Shown here piece by piece: positions 15,910 through 24,652 of a stretch of DNA of 64,000 nucleotides. The notes beneath the pieces were generated by a model. The model was not told the origin of the DNA and ran no database searches. It saw nothing but the letters and a program-made list of their open reading frames with translations. The translations under genes and the position numbers were made by a program. The stretch spans positions 1 through 64,000 of IMG/VR virus record IMGVR_UViG_3300025161_000006. One strand, 5' to 3'. Within the stretch, counting starts at the first letter, position 1, and the number at the start of each line of letters is the position of its first letter. The DNA comes from a virus.

Positions 15910-17400
15910 ATGAATGTTAGTAAATTACAAATTGTAGAACCCAAATATTGGAGTGGGCTTACTAGGGAAGCTCACCTTGGCTGGTTGGGTATGCGTGAAC
16001 CTCAGTTCATTAACAATGTGATTGAACGCTTGTATGAAGTTAACTATGGTGCTGATAACTTTGTCAGCCTGATAGAAAAGCTTCCTGTGTTCTATATCAA
16101 TGAAGATGCTCCTTTCAGGTGGAGGATTCAAGGCACTGAAGAAAGAAATATTCCCCTTGTCAAAGCTGCTCTTACCCCCACTGGTAACCAGGTTGCTTCA
16201 ACTGACCGTGCTGGATTGAACCGCTCAAGGTTCTATATGTGGTTTGGAGAAAAGTATTTTGATGTAACCTCAGTAATTGTTGGTGAGCGTCCTGATGCTT
16301 TCTCTCTGCGTGTTGTTGATGAACCTGTGCTTGATGGTAGCCTGTATAGGTATACTGTTGAGCTTGTGACAGGTGATGACACGCTGTTTGTTCCTTATTC
16401 TGACCTTGCTGTTGGAACCAGATGGAGTGAAGAATATGGTCTTGTCGAGCAGGAGCTCTCTGTTCGTGGTAACTCAGTGCACCATGCAGCTCCTTACATC
16501 CTGGAAAATACTGTGTCTGCTATCCGCAAGAACTATGATGTTCCGGGTAATATGATTACTGCCGGTAAGAATGCACCCCTTGCATTTGCCTTTGTTGATG
16601 ACACTGGTAAAGTACAAACCCGCTGGATTGATAAGCTTGGCTGGGACTTTATGGTGCAGTTCAGGCGTGATAAAGCTCGTCTGCTCCTGTATGGAAAATC
16701 TAACAAGCTCATGGACAACAGTGGCTATGGTAATAAGGGAGAAACAGGAAATACCATTCGTGCTGGCTTTGGACTGTATGAACAGATGGATGGCTCTAAT
16801 GTTCTCTATTACAATGACTTTAGCCTTGATGGCCTGACTGACTTTGCAATGGATATTACCACTGGTAAGTTCCGTGAAGATAGTCGTAGATTTGTCCTTT
16901 CAACTGGTGAACGTGGTGCTTACCTGTTCCATAAGAAAGCTGCTGATAAAGCATCTGGTCTTACCTGGTTGAAGAGCGACCATAACATTATTGTAGCTAA
17001 TGGGCGTGTAACCCTGGATGAAGGTCAGTTCCTTGAATATGTGTCTGTCAATGGCATCAGGTTTGAAGTTATGATTGACCCAACCAAGGATGACCCTGTA
17101 CGTAACAAGATTATGCATCCTCTTGGAGGGCTTGCTTCTTCCTATATCTTTGATATCTTTGACTTTGGAACTACCGATGGTAAACCCAACGCTCAGAGAG
17201 TGCTTGTCAAAGATAATGAAGAGTTCTTTGGTTATATTCCTGGCTTGAGAGACCCCTTCTCACCGTATAACAATCTGACTGAACCCAGGATGATGGCTTC
17301 ACCTAAAGATGGGTATTCAGTGTACAAGATGTTTATTGGTGGAATTATGCTTCGTAATCCTCTGAAGACAGGACGTATGATTCCTGCAATTCTCAGGTAA
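15910..17400 (+). CDS. Major capsid protein, 496 aa
   Basis: Length, position after the scaffold and the N-terminal pattern (PKYWSGLTREAHLGWLGMRE, then QFINNVIERLYEVNYGADNF) agree with HK97-fold major capsid proteins of crAss-like phages. Codon choice is visibly different from neighbours, with more C/G-ending codons (CTG, CGT, ACC, GGC), as expected of a very highly expressed gene. The fold is expected to give hexamers and pentamers of an icosahedral head. A branched hairpin follows the stop at once (17407-17453). Confidence 0.92.
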   Translation: MNVSKLQIVEPKYWSGLTREAHLGWLGMREPQFINNVIERLYEVNYGADNFVSLIEKLPVFYINEDAPFRWRIQGTEERNIPLVKAALTPTGNQVASTDRAGLNRSRFYMWFGEKYFDVTSVIVGERPDAFSLRVVDEPVLDGSLYRYTVELVTGDDTLFVPYSDLAVGTRWSEEYGLVEQELSVRGNSVHHAAPYILENTVSAIRKNYDVPGNMITAGKNAPLAFAFVDDTGKVQTRWIDKLGWDFMVQFRRDKARLLLYGKSNKLMDNSGYGNKGETGNTIRAGFGLYEQMDGSNVLYYNDFSLDGLTDFAMDITTGKFREDSRRFVLSTGERGAYLFHKKAADKASGLTWLKSDHNIIVANGRVTLDEGQFLEYVSVNGIRFEVMIDPTKDDPVRNKIMHPLGGLASSYIFDIFDFGTTDGKPNAQRVLVKDNEEFFGYIPGLRDPFSPYNNLTEPRMMASPKDGYSVYKMFIGGIMLRNPLKTGRMIPAILR

Positions 17401-17406
17401 TCTTTA

Positions 17407-17453
17407 TTGGGGATGTCTATGAGACTTAAGGTAGGTCGCACCTACCTCCCCAA
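17407..17453 (+). terminator. Branched hairpin after the capsid gene
   Basis: The outer stem TTGGGG (17407-17412)/CCCCAA (17448-17453) encloses a small GTCT/AGAC hairpin (17415-17425) and an 8-bp perfect hairpin AGGTAGGT/ACCTACCT (17429-17447). No T-tract follows, so it may act as a partial terminator, RNA-stability or processing element rather than a full stop. Confidence 0.6.
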
Positions 17454-17464
17454 ACTAAACTGAT

Positions 17465-18418
17465 ATGTGTAACACTAAAAATACATTTATGACAAAAGAA
17501 GAAGCTATCAAGAAAGGGTATCTTGAAGATAAGATTGTATATCTTAAGCCCTTACCTCGACCTGGCAAGATGGTACGTGACAAAAACCACGTGGGATATT
17601 TCATGTGGGATGGTGCAGTGAAGCACTTTTGCCTACCTATAGATGTCAATACGGGTGTTCTGAAAAATCCCTTTTCCTCAGATGAAGAAAGAAAGTTCTT
17701 TGAAGAAGCTATGAATGCTGACTTGAATGTCTTCAGTTCAAATAGTAAGTTCTGGAAAGACTTTAAAGTTAGCATTGTTAAAGATGCAGGTTTTATGGAG
17801 AATGGTGTGAAGTTTGATTTAAGTGTTCCTATTGATAACTTGAAATATAAAGTACTCAAGCTATGGGCAGGAGAGGAGGTTGCTCTAAGTGAAGAAGATG
17901 CTGAGGCTAATCCTTTTGTCAGGTTTATTCTTGTAGAAGAAGGTTATAAGAGTAAAAGGCAGGTTTCTGAAGCTGATGCTCTTGTAGAGATATATACCTT
18001 CTATGGTTCTATTAAGGACAGTCAGAGGAAATGTGCTGACTTCCTGAGTGCTTACTTGCTCAATAAACACAGTGCACGTATGGTACCTGAAGATGCCACT
18101 CTGGAATGGCTCAATGCTCAGATTAAAGATGCTATTGATAATGATAGAGCAGGTATTCTTGATACTATTCGTGACACTAATTATGATATGAAGCTCTTTA
18201 TTGCCAGGGCTGTAAGGATTGGTGCTATTCAGAAGTATGGTGTTAACTCATACTCTATTCCAGGTATGGGTGTTAAGTATACTCTTGCTGAGTTTGTTCC
18301 TTATATGAAGCAGCTGGAAGATACGACAGATGATATATATCTGAAGATTAAAGCACAGGTAGATATGGCTTTAGGCAATAAGAAGGCACATACTACAACT
18401 ACTAAAAAGAATGAATAA
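17465..18418 (+). CDS. Virion-associated protein following the capsid gene, 317 aa
   Basis: ATG 17465 is listed; ATG 17489 (MTKEEAIKKGYLEDK) is an equally plausible start preceded by ACTAAAAATACATTT. The N-terminal third resembles a small beta domain (VGYFMWDGAVKHFCLPIDV); the rest is helical. It lies between the capsid protein and connector-like genes in the conserved structural run, so a head-completion role is likely. No named fold recognised. The stop shares a base with the next ATG (TAATG). Confidence 0.8.
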   Translation: MCNTKNTFMTKEEAIKKGYLEDKIVYLKPLPRPGKMVRDKNHVGYFMWDGAVKHFCLPIDVNTGVLKNPFSSDEERKFFEEAMNADLNVFSSNSKFWKDFKVSIVKDAGFMENGVKFDLSVPIDNLKYKVLKLWAGEEVALSEEDAEANPFVRFILVEEGYKSKRQVSEADALVEIYTFYGSIKDSQRKCADFLSAYLLNKHSARMVPEDATLEWLNAQIKDAIDNDRAGILDTIRDTNYDMKLFIARAVRIGAIQKYGVNSYSIPGMGVKYTLAEFVPYMKQLEDTTDDIYLKIKAQVDMALGNKKAHTTTTKKNE

Positions 18419-19239
18419 TGGCAGGAATGACTGCATCCCAGATGATGTATGAAGCTAAGGTTATCTATGAAGCCTTAGCTTCAGCTGATGCTCGTGGATA
18501 TACCAACAGAGAGTGGTCTACTTTGCTAACTCAGGCACAGGAAGATGTGGTACTTGAGATATGCACAGAAGGCATAGATAGAGATGAAGATAACAGAAGG
18601 AGTATAGCTAACTTGCTGCATAGCTTGAAAGTATCTAATGCAGGATATTCCACTGATGGAACTGCTACAACATCAGCAGTTACACGTATAGCCACTTTTG
18701 GTGAATATCCTAATGCTTATCAGGTATCTATCATTGCAGCGTTAAATACTCCCCTAATAACAAATCATCTTATCACACTTAATGAAAGAGCAGAAGCTAC
18801 ATCATCTGGCATTACTTATGTTAACATACAGGTAGAACCTATTCAGTATGATTTCTACATGGCTAATAAGGATAATCCATTCAGAAAGCCAAGTAAAGAG
18901 TTATTCTGGAGATTAGAATATCCTGGCGGAGAGAACTTGACTGTACCAGGATATCCAATGAAAAGGATTATAATCACTAATGGATTTACTCTGTCTGCTT
19001 ATTATATGGATTATCTGAGCAAGCCTGACCCAATCATTGTAGCTTCTTCTGACTATACATCATCTATGTATATAGACGGTAAGCAATTATCTTTATATAC
19101 AACCACATCGTTGGATTGTAAGCTGGACCCTATAGTACATAGAAGGATTGTTAAGAAAGCTGCTAAGTTAGCTTATGCTTATATGCAAGAACAACTTGGT
19201 TATCAGATACAAAATATTGAAGAACAAGATACTCAGTAG
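18418..19239 (+). CDS. Connector/ring-like structural protein, 273 aa
   Basis: The N-terminal helical segment (SQMMYEAKVIYEALASADAR, then GYTNREWSTLLTQAQEDVVL) resembles head-tail adaptor proteins of podovirus type, which begin with a helix bundle followed by a beta-rich part. Residues 115-230 are beta-rich (INLY/NIQVEPIQYDFYMANKDNPFRKPS). The C-terminus is a helix that could insert into a neighbouring ring. Translation is coupled to the upstream gene. Assignment as adaptor or ring is inferred from context and shape, not from a diagnostic motif. Confidence 0.7.
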   Translation: MAGMTASQMMYEAKVIYEALASADARGYTNREWSTLLTQAQEDVVLEICTEGIDRDEDNRRSIANLLHSLKVSNAGYSTDGTATTSAVTRIATFGEYPNAYQVSIIAALNTPLITNHLITLNERAEATSSGITYVNIQVEPIQYDFYMANKDNPFRKPSKELFWRLEYPGGENLTVPGYPMKRIIITNGFTLSAYYMDYLSKPDPIIVASSDYTSSMYIDGKQLSLYTTTSLDCKLDPIVHRRIVKKAAKLAYAYMQEQLGYQIQNIEEQDTQ

Positions 19240-19254
19240 TAAAGCAAAGGTGCA

Positions 19255-19284
19255 TTGTTTTACTACTTAACTTTAGTATATTTG
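19255..19284 (+). promoter_or_regulatory. Host-type promoter before the 523-aa virion protein
   Basis: TTG (19255-19257), 19 bases, TATATTTG (19277-19284), with TTTAG before the box as at 6867-6899. The gene start is 42 bases downstream. Confidence 0.72.
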
Positions 19285-19325
19285 CACTATAATTAAACCT
19301 ATGTTTAACTCAAATAATTACAACA

Positions 19326-20897
19326 ATGGCAATTAACGAAAAAAATGCTACTTATGTGTTTGTAGCTAACTCTGATTTTACAGGAACTACGCTTGATGAC
19401 CTTAAGGGTGTCAATAATAGTGGGAAAGTAGCTATTGTAGATGAGTCAGGAAGTGTTAAAACATCCAGTATAATTAGCGCTGATACTCTGGTAAGAGTTG
19501 CAGCTAATGTAAATGGTGTCCTGCATTTCTCTCCCTTCTTCAAACCTTCTCAAGCCACTATTACATACCAGGCAGGGCAGGCTGCTCTACCACAGGTAAC
19601 TCTTATAGGGCACAACGGTGGTTCTCTCAATGTGGGTATTGGCTCGATTGTTACAGGAAATTATGTCCTGCGCATCTGGCTGAATAGCACACGTGGGGTG
19701 TATGGTACAATGCCTGTCATTAAGGATATTCTGTACTATGCAAACTCTTCTGTTGACACTCAGGCAACAGTGGTTAAGAACATTGTAGATTCAGGTAATA
19801 GCATTTTGAAGAAAGGAGTGCTCTATCCTCAAATTGCTCTGGGTCGTACAGTTGATGGTGCTGGTGGTGCCAATACTATTAGTGCTATCTCCGGTATTAA
19901 GCTTGTCAAGCTCACCAAAGGTTCTACTACTGTGGGTGTATTCAATGTTAATTCATCTGGTGCTGTAGCTGCTACTGCCAGTGTGAGTGATGCAGCTATA
20001 TTGACCATTCCTTCATATAATGGAAGGTCATTTACCTTCACTGCAAATGCTCTGGGTTCAGGTGCTGGACGTCATCTTATTTTCATTAATGATGAAACCA
20101 TTAATGTGGCAGATGCTGGAGATGCCACGCAGAATGCTACAGCTATTGCTGCTGCTATTAATGCAGGTAGTAAGTATGCATCTGCAAGTTCTTCAACAAG
20201 TACTGTGACTATCACCCTGAAACCTAATGTATTTGCTGTAGTTCCTTCAGTTATTTACACTGCAGATGATTCTACTTTCACAGCAATTGCAGTAAGTATT
20301 GCTTCAGGTGAGTCTAAAGCTACCAAAGCCATCATTAATGGTACTACTTCTTCAGCTGCAACCTTTGAACTTGACTTGCCCTGGGAAGGAGAGACCTGCT
20401 ATGTAACTGTTGGTACAACTGAATCTTACTGTGCTGGCACTGTGAGTGTGAATGGTTCAGCCAACTGGGGTATTAAAGTATCAGGTTTGCCCAAGCCTAT
20501 CTTTAATCCTGTCACTGATGAGCCTGATGTAGTTAATTTTGTAGCTACCCTGAATGGCCCTGGTATTTATGCTGCTTCATACAATGCTCAGAAGGGATTT
20601 GCTGGTATTGGAACATATCATCAGGTTGCTCAGGCTGAAGTATATTCTTCCTTCATGGATGGATATATTGTCAACAGCTCAATGCCACCCACCAAATATC
20701 CCAACCTGGCTACAATCAATGCTACTAATGGACTTTACAATACCTTTGCTTTTGATGTGACTACTCCAGGCTTTGTAGCACAGGGTGCTGGAATTAACGT
20801 AAAGAGCGGGTTTAGAGTGATGATAGCAGTTGATAGTGGACTGTTTGATTCGGGTGAATCTGGTGCTGACATTAAGACTGTCTTTGGAATTTCCTAA
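19326..20897 (+). CDS. Abundant virion protein (auxiliary capsid or tail candidate), 523 aa
   Basis: Beta-rich, Ala/Ser/Thr/Gly-rich protein with repeated strand-turn patterns (TITYQAGQAALPQVTLIG; RSFTFTANALGSGAGRHLIF). Codon choice shifts toward C/G-ending codons as in the capsid gene, and it has its own promoter and a strong terminator, which together point to high expression. In crAss-like genomes a protein in this position is a second major head component; a tail-sheath-like or auxiliary capsid protein are the options. The C-terminus (GFRVMIAVDSGLFDSGESGA) is conserved-looking but unassigned. Confidence 0.75.
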   Translation: MAINEKNATYVFVANSDFTGTTLDDLKGVNNSGKVAIVDESGSVKTSSIISADTLVRVAANVNGVLHFSPFFKPSQATITYQAGQAALPQVTLIGHNGGSLNVGIGSIVTGNYVLRIWLNSTRGVYGTMPVIKDILYYANSSVDTQATVVKNIVDSGNSILKKGVLYPQIALGRTVDGAGGANTISAISGIKLVKLTKGSTTVGVFNVNSSGAVAATASVSDAAILTIPSYNGRSFTFTANALGSGAGRHLIFINDETINVADAGDATQNATAIAAAINAGSKYASASSSTSTVTITLKPNVFAVVPSVIYTADDSTFTAIAVSIASGESKATKAIINGTTSSAATFELDLPWEGETCYVTVGTTESYCAGTVSVNGSANWGIKVSGLPKPIFNPVTDEPDVVNFVATLNGPGIYAASYNAQKGFAGIGTYHQVAQAEVYSSFMDGYIVNSSMPPTKYPNLATINATNGLYNTFAFDVTTPGFVAQGAGINVKSGFRVMIAVDSGLFDSGESGADIKTVFGIS

Positions 20898-20907
20898 TCT
20901 AAGTTAA

Positions 20908-20940
20908 TAGGGGAAGCCCTCATGGGCTTCTCCTATTTTT
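20908..20940 (+). terminator. Strong intrinsic terminator
   Basis: The stem TAGGGGAAGCCC / GGGCTTCTCCTA is 12 bp (one G-T wobble) with a TCAT loop (20920-20923), then TTTTT. It lies 11 bases after the stop of the 523-aa protein and ends the capsid transcription unit. Confidence 0.9.
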
Positions 20941-20967
20941 ATCTATAACTAATTAAACATTACTATC

Positions 20968-21489
20968 ATGAATATAGACAATATTCAGTTTGGTGATGGC
21001 ATAGCAGTAAGGGGTAAAGCATGGCTTAGTAGGGCCATCAGGTACTTTATGAAGCAATACAAACCAGGAGTTAAGGATTACAGTCATAATGCTGTAATCA
21101 TCAATATGTGGGGAGAGAAGTGGGTTGCTGAGGCTCTTGCCTGGGGAGTAAGATTAAGACCCTTTGCTTATACTGAATATGCCCATAGTACAAACTGGGT
21201 TATCTTAAGAGATAAGAGGGGGTTTACTGAAGAGCAGATTAAGCGTATGAGCTGGAAGTGTGCCAGTCTGGCAGGTGTAAGGTATCAATATGAAAATTTG
21301 CCTACATGGATAATCAGGATTTGGCTTAAACTGAACCTTTTCAAAAGGAGAAATGAGAAGTCAATATATTGTTCTGAGCTTCTTGCAATTGCAATAAATG
21401 AAGCACATCCTGGTACATTTAAAGCACCTAATGCTATGTCACCAGCTGACCATATTGATAGTGAAGTGTATGATATAATAGAACAGTAA
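20968..21489 (+). CDS. Permuted papain-like (YiiX/NlpC-P60 superfamily) amidase, 173 aa
   Basis: The circularly permuted layout is visible: H40 in DYSHNAVII, acidic E55 in WVAEALAWGVRLRPF, and the nucleophile C135 in IYCSELLAIAIN near the C-terminus. These match YiiX/YaeF-type cysteine peptidases/amidases, which act on peptides, lipids or cell-wall amides. It is first in a run of membrane and lysis genes right after a terminator, suggesting a role in cell-envelope breakdown or modification. No signal peptide is seen, so it would need another route to the periplasm or would act inside the cell. Confidence 0.82.
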   Translation: MNIDNIQFGDGIAVRGKAWLSRAIRYFMKQYKPGVKDYSHNAVIINMWGEKWVAEALAWGVRLRPFAYTEYAHSTNWVILRDKRGFTEEQIKRMSWKCASLAGVRYQYENLPTWIIRIWLKLNLFKRRNEKSIYCSELLAIAINEAHPGTFKAPNAMSPADHIDSEVYDIIEQ

Positions 21490-21492
21490 GTT

Positions 21493-21858
21493 ATGGAACA
21501 GTCGTTTTTAGAAGCACTAAGATTGGGAGCAATAGATATATTGCACTCTGTAAATACAAAATTTCTTGTATTGTTCATTGTTATTATGTTTTTATTTAAT
21601 GAAGCTATCAATCATCCTGAACTATGTCAATGGTTAAATTGGCTTCAGAAAGTGCCTACAAGTATTAGAGTATTTGTGTCTGGTATTTTACTTGCTATTA
21701 TATTTGCATTATTAGAAGGCTATAGAGATGCTGACAATATAAGAAAGTTGTTCTATGCTATAGTTGTTGGCATGGTGATATGGAAGTTAGGAGTTAGTTA
21801 TTTGTTTGATGCAATTAAGCAATGGTGGAACAAACTATGGAGTAGGGTGATACAATGA
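21493..21858 (+). CDS. Holin-like membrane protein, 121 aa
   Basis: Three hydrophobic segments: about residues 18-38 (FLVLFIVIMFLFNEAI), 57-75 (IRVFVSGILLAIIFALL) and 85-107 (LFYAIVVGMVIWKLGVSYLF), with a basic/Trp-rich end (KQWWNKLWSRV). Size, topology and place between an amidase and an M15 peptidase fit a holin. Overlaps the next gene by four bases (ATGA). Alternative: another small envelope protein. Confidence 0.65.
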   Translation: MEQSFLEALRLGAIDILHSVNTKFLVLFIVIMFLFNEAINHPELCQWLNWLQKVPTSIRVFVSGILLAIIFALLEGYRDADNIRKLFYAIVVGMVIWKLGVSYLFDAIKQWWNKLWSRVIQ

Positions 21859-22289
21859 AAGATGTTGTTAAGATTATCATTGATTGGCTTAAGACAAGAA
21901 GTAAGAATACTCTGGTAACATTGACATTGATAACACCACTTGTGGTGTATATTTCAGTGCCATTGTTATTTAGAGTAAGATACAACACAAAGGATATTGA
22001 AGAGTTGAAGTCTAAGGTAGAGATAATAAGTAAGCAACTTGATAATCTATATACTAGTGTAACACTTTACAAAGTATCACATTTAACCTCTGTAGTGAAC
22101 TATGTAGATAATGCAATTACAATAGCACAAACTGAAGTTCTACTTGAGGTTAAGACTGAACTTGAACGTATTGCTGATAAGTCAAATACTAATAATTGTA
22201 ATGTGCAATCTGAGCTTGATAGGTGGGAGAGGGCAATAATCAGGAAGAACAGGATTGATAGCACTAAGGTAAATATGAAAATGAAATAA
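21855..22289 (+). CDS. Membrane-anchored coiled-coil protein (spanin-like), 144 aa
   Basis: One N-terminal transmembrane helix (about 19-40, LVTLTLITPLVVYISVPLLF) with positive residues before it, followed by a long coiled coil (about 45-140: DIEELKSKVEIISKQLDNLY and later EVLLEVKTELERIADK). This is the topology of inner-membrane spanin components (Rz type). The gene is translationally coupled to the holin-like gene. Lack of a clear partner immediately inside it leaves the assignment open. Confidence 0.6.
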   Translation: MKDVVKIIIDWLKTRSKNTLVTLTLITPLVVYISVPLLFRVRYNTKDIEELKSKVEIISKQLDNLYTSVTLYKVSHLTSVVNYVDNAITIAQTEVLLEVKTELERIADKSNTNNCNVQSELDRWERAIIRKNRIDSTKVNMKMK

Positions 22290-22307
22290 AGTTAGGAGGA
22301 GTGTGTT

Positions 22308-22673
22308 ATGAAACATAGAGTTATTATTAAATGGGCTATATTCTTGGTTGGATTTATCATTGCTGCTGTAAATTATGTTAATGCAGGAGTATTTGAGCTA
22401 ATCATAAAATCCGATGGTTATCAGCAACTTGCTGGTATTGGAGTAATGCCTGTAACAAGTAATGCTGGTACTATTGAAGATGGTATTTTAGCCTTAGGAT
22501 TTATGCTCATCTATTCAGCATTGGGTGGCATAATTTCTGTGATGTCTGCTCAGATTTATTTGTATATTTGTGAGGTCATAGGTATTAAACCTAACCTCTA
22601 CAAATTCTTAATGGGAGAATCTGAAGATGAGCAGACTAACAATAAAAAGAGTAAAGATAAGAAGGCTAACTAA
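22308..22673 (+). CDS. Small membrane protein, 121 aa
   Basis: It has a real Shine-Dalgarno site (AGGAGGA at 22294-22300), unusual here. Two hydrophobic segments, residues about 7-27 (WAIFLVGFIIAAVNYVNAGV) and about 62-92 (ILALGFMLIYSALGGIISVM), with a very charged C-terminus (ESEDEQTNNKKSKDKKAN). Possible holin/antiholin or envelope protein. It overlaps the next gene by 47 bases. Confidence 0.65.
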   Translation: MKHRVIIKWAIFLVGFIIAAVNYVNAGVFELIIKSDGYQQLAGIGVMPVTSNAGTIEDGILALGFMLIYSALGGIISVMSAQIYLYICEVIGIKPNLYKFLMGESEDEQTNNKKSKDKKAN

Positions 22674-22833
22674 GATTTTTATATTAGCTTTTGTACTTGG
22701 TAGCGCAGCGCAGATGTTCAAACCCTTACATATGGGGTGGTTATGTCAGATACTTAACTGGGTTGCTTTGATAGGAATCACAGTATCTGTTATAAGTGAG
22801 GTTGTAATTATAACCAGAAATAAAAAAGAGTAA
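22627..22833 (+). CDS. Very small two-helix membrane protein, 68 aa
   Basis: After a basic start (MSRLTIKRVKIRRLTK) come two hydrophobic segments (IFILAFVLGSAAQMF and ILNWVALIGITVSVISEVVI). Size and charge fit a small holin or antiholin. It overlaps the previous gene in another frame. Support is topology and the tight spacing to the following gene (1 base). Confidence 0.6.
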   Translation: MSRLTIKRVKIRRLTKIFILAFVLGSAAQMFKPLHMGWLCQILNWVALIGITVSVISEVVIITRNKKE

Positions 22834-22834
22834 A

Positions 22835-23320
22835 ATGTTATGGCTGTATTTAATATTCCTGGCAAGTGTAATACTTAAAGCTTCAGGAGATGCACTTAAA
22901 GACGGTGCTAAGTTTGCAATTAGTACAGATACAAGATATAAGCTGTCTGCTACAGGACATTTACTTATAGCTATCTGCATAGGATTACTTGTATTTGCTA
23001 CTCTAATGCCATCACTTGGGATAGATGCTCTAAAGTATCATAATCTCATCTGGTGGCTTCTATTTTATGTGCTAATACATTTCTCTCTCTTTAATCCTGT
23101 ATATAACATAACAAGGATGCTTATGCCGGGAAGTACTATAACATCTATCTATTACTCTGGAAATACATCAGCATTTGACAAGTTTGAGAATAGTCTGACA
23201 GAGAGGCTTAGAATACATCCAATGTACATATTCTGGATAAGAGTAGTAGGGAATTTCTCTCACGTTATGCTTGTTGTACAGATGTTTAACTCACAAACTA
23301 TACTATTATGCCAGTACTAA
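22835..23320 (+). CDS. Multi-pass membrane protein, 161 aa
   Basis: Hydrophobic segments at about 1-14 (LWLYLIFLASVIL), 40-60 (GHLLIAICIGLLVFATLM) and 70-95 (LIWWLLFYVLIHFSLF), with a later region around 130-150 (MYIFWIRVVGNFSHVMLVV). The spacer with DALKDGAKFAISTDTRYK is polar. It overlaps the endolysin gene by 13 bases. No family recognised; possibly holin-like or a superinfection-type membrane protein. Confidence 0.65.
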   Translation: MLWLYLIFLASVILKASGDALKDGAKFAISTDTRYKLSATGHLLIAICIGLLVFATLMPSLGIDALKYHNLIWWLLFYVLIHFSLFNPVYNITRMLMPGSTITSIYYSGNTSAFDKFENSLTERLRIHPMYIFWIRVVGNFSHVMLVVQMFNSQTILLCQY

Positions 23321-23769
23321 GTTCTGCATCAAAGCAAAAGCTTGCTCAATGTCACGAGGACTTGCAGGCACTATTTAACACAGTAATACAGTATTATGAC
23401 TTTACCATAGTGTATGGTCATAGACCTGTAGAAGAACAATTTCAACTATTCAAGTATGGGAGAAAGCTTGTTAATGGTGTGTGGGTAGTAGATGATAAGA
23501 GTAAGATTGTAACATATTGTGATGGCAAGACAAAGCTCAGCAATCATAACTACTATCCTTCCAGAGCTATTGATGTGGCTCCTTACCCTATTGACTGGAC
23601 TGATGACCTATCATTTGCATACTTTGCAGGTAAGGTAATGGAGCTATATAGAGTATTAAAGAAAGAAGGAGTTATCAAGTCTAACATCAGGTGGGGAGGT
23701 GATTGGAATATTAATAGTAAGACAAAGGATGAGAGACTTGTTGATTTACCACATTTTGAAATTTATTAA
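23308..23769 (+). CDS. M15 family peptidoglycan peptidase (endolysin), 153 aa
   Basis: Zinc-site residues of the M15 (L-alanyl-D-glutamate / VanY-type) fold are visible: H80 and D89 in LSNHNYYPSRAIDVAP, and H149 in LPHFEIY, with RWGGDW (128-133) as the family's glycine-rich strand. YGHRPVEEQFQLFKYGR (36-52) is the usual N-terminal signature. Expected to cut the peptide stem of peptidoglycan at lysis. No signal peptide, so export would depend on one of the holin-like proteins just upstream. Confidence 0.92.
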   Translation: MPVLSSASKQKLAQCHEDLQALFNTVIQYYDFTIVYGHRPVEEQFQLFKYGRKLVNGVWVVDDKSKIVTYCDGKTKLSNHNYYPSRAIDVAPYPIDWTDDLSFAYFAGKVMELYRVLKKEGVIKSNIRWGGDWNINSKTKDERLVDLPHFEIY

Positions 23770-23780
23770 ATTCAATCATT

Positions 23781-24356
23781 ATGGCAGTATTACAATTTTC
23801 AGCTCAGGAAAACACAGGATTAACCGCAATATCTTTTACAGATTTGAGTGCTTGGGGTACTTCACCACTACCTGCAAGAAATAACCTTAGTGGCGCTGTA
23901 TCTATAGTTATTGACGTATATTTACTTGATGGTACGCATGTAACAAGCCCTACAATAGATGTGACTACCCAGGTAGCAAATAATACACTTACAAACTATC
24001 AGATTTTAGCATCAGCTATTAACTCTACATGGACTACTCTTTCACAAGGTGTATATTACATAAAGTTCTCTTATTCTACTTATATGACTGGTGGGATGGT
24101 GTATGTTATTCCAACAATAGCCAATAAGATTAACTCCCTTGCTACTGAGTTACCTACACTTTATGATAAAGTAATTCATAAGGTAAGTCCTTATGATATA
24201 AATGAAGCTGCTGAGAAAATGGTTATTTACTATTTGTGGAAGGCCATGCTTTACTCGCAACAAGCACTTGCTTATACCGGAGCATTGCCTAATCCTGTAG
24301 AGCAACAGAATGTATTAAGGTATATCAATACATACTTAGAATCTAAAAATTATTAA
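23781..24356 (+). CDS. Putative virion protein, 191 aa
   Basis: The N-terminal half is beta-rich (QFSAQENTGLTAISFTDLSA ... VSIVIDVYLLDGTHV) and the C-terminal half helical (EAAEKMVIYYLWKAMLYSQQ). Similar two-part proteins lie near the tail genes of crAss-like phages, so a tail or connector role is possible. Not assigned to a family. Confidence 0.7.
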   Translation: MAVLQFSAQENTGLTAISFTDLSAWGTSPLPARNNLSGAVSIVIDVYLLDGTHVTSPTIDVTTQVANNTLTNYQILASAINSTWTTLSQGVYYIKFSYSTYMTGGMVYVIPTIANKINSLATELPTLYDKVIHKVSPYDINEAAEKMVIYYLWKAMLYSQQALAYTGALPNPVEQQNVLRYINTYLESKNY

Positions 24357-24358
24357 TT

Positions 24359-24652
24359 ATGGATTTACTAAGTTACTTTCCTAATATTGACAGAGATAAA
24401 GTTACAACTACAGTAGCAGCAGATAGTACTATGTATACTATGATAGCTACTGAAGTACCTACCTTTGCGAGTAAGACAGCTACTATGTTGTCATTTGCGT
24501 CATATCTGCACGACGTTACAGCTACAAAGTTAAACTTTGTATGTACTATGCAGATGATTGATGCTCTAATAGACTATTACACAAGTAGTAGTATATCAGA
24601 GGACAGTGCTAGAGAACTTAAAGATAAACTACAACTAATACTTGAACTATGA
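24359..24652 (+). CDS. Hypothetical 97-aa protein
   Basis: Two bases after the previous stop and overlapping the next start (ATGA). Mostly helical with a hydrophobic centre (TKLNFVCTMQMIDALIDYYT). No family recognised; operon position is the main support. Confidence 0.7.
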   Translation: MDLLSYFPNIDRDKVTTTVAADSTMYTMIATEVPTFASKTATMLSFASYLHDVTATKLNFVCTMQMIDALIDYYTSSSISEDSARELKDKLQLILEL

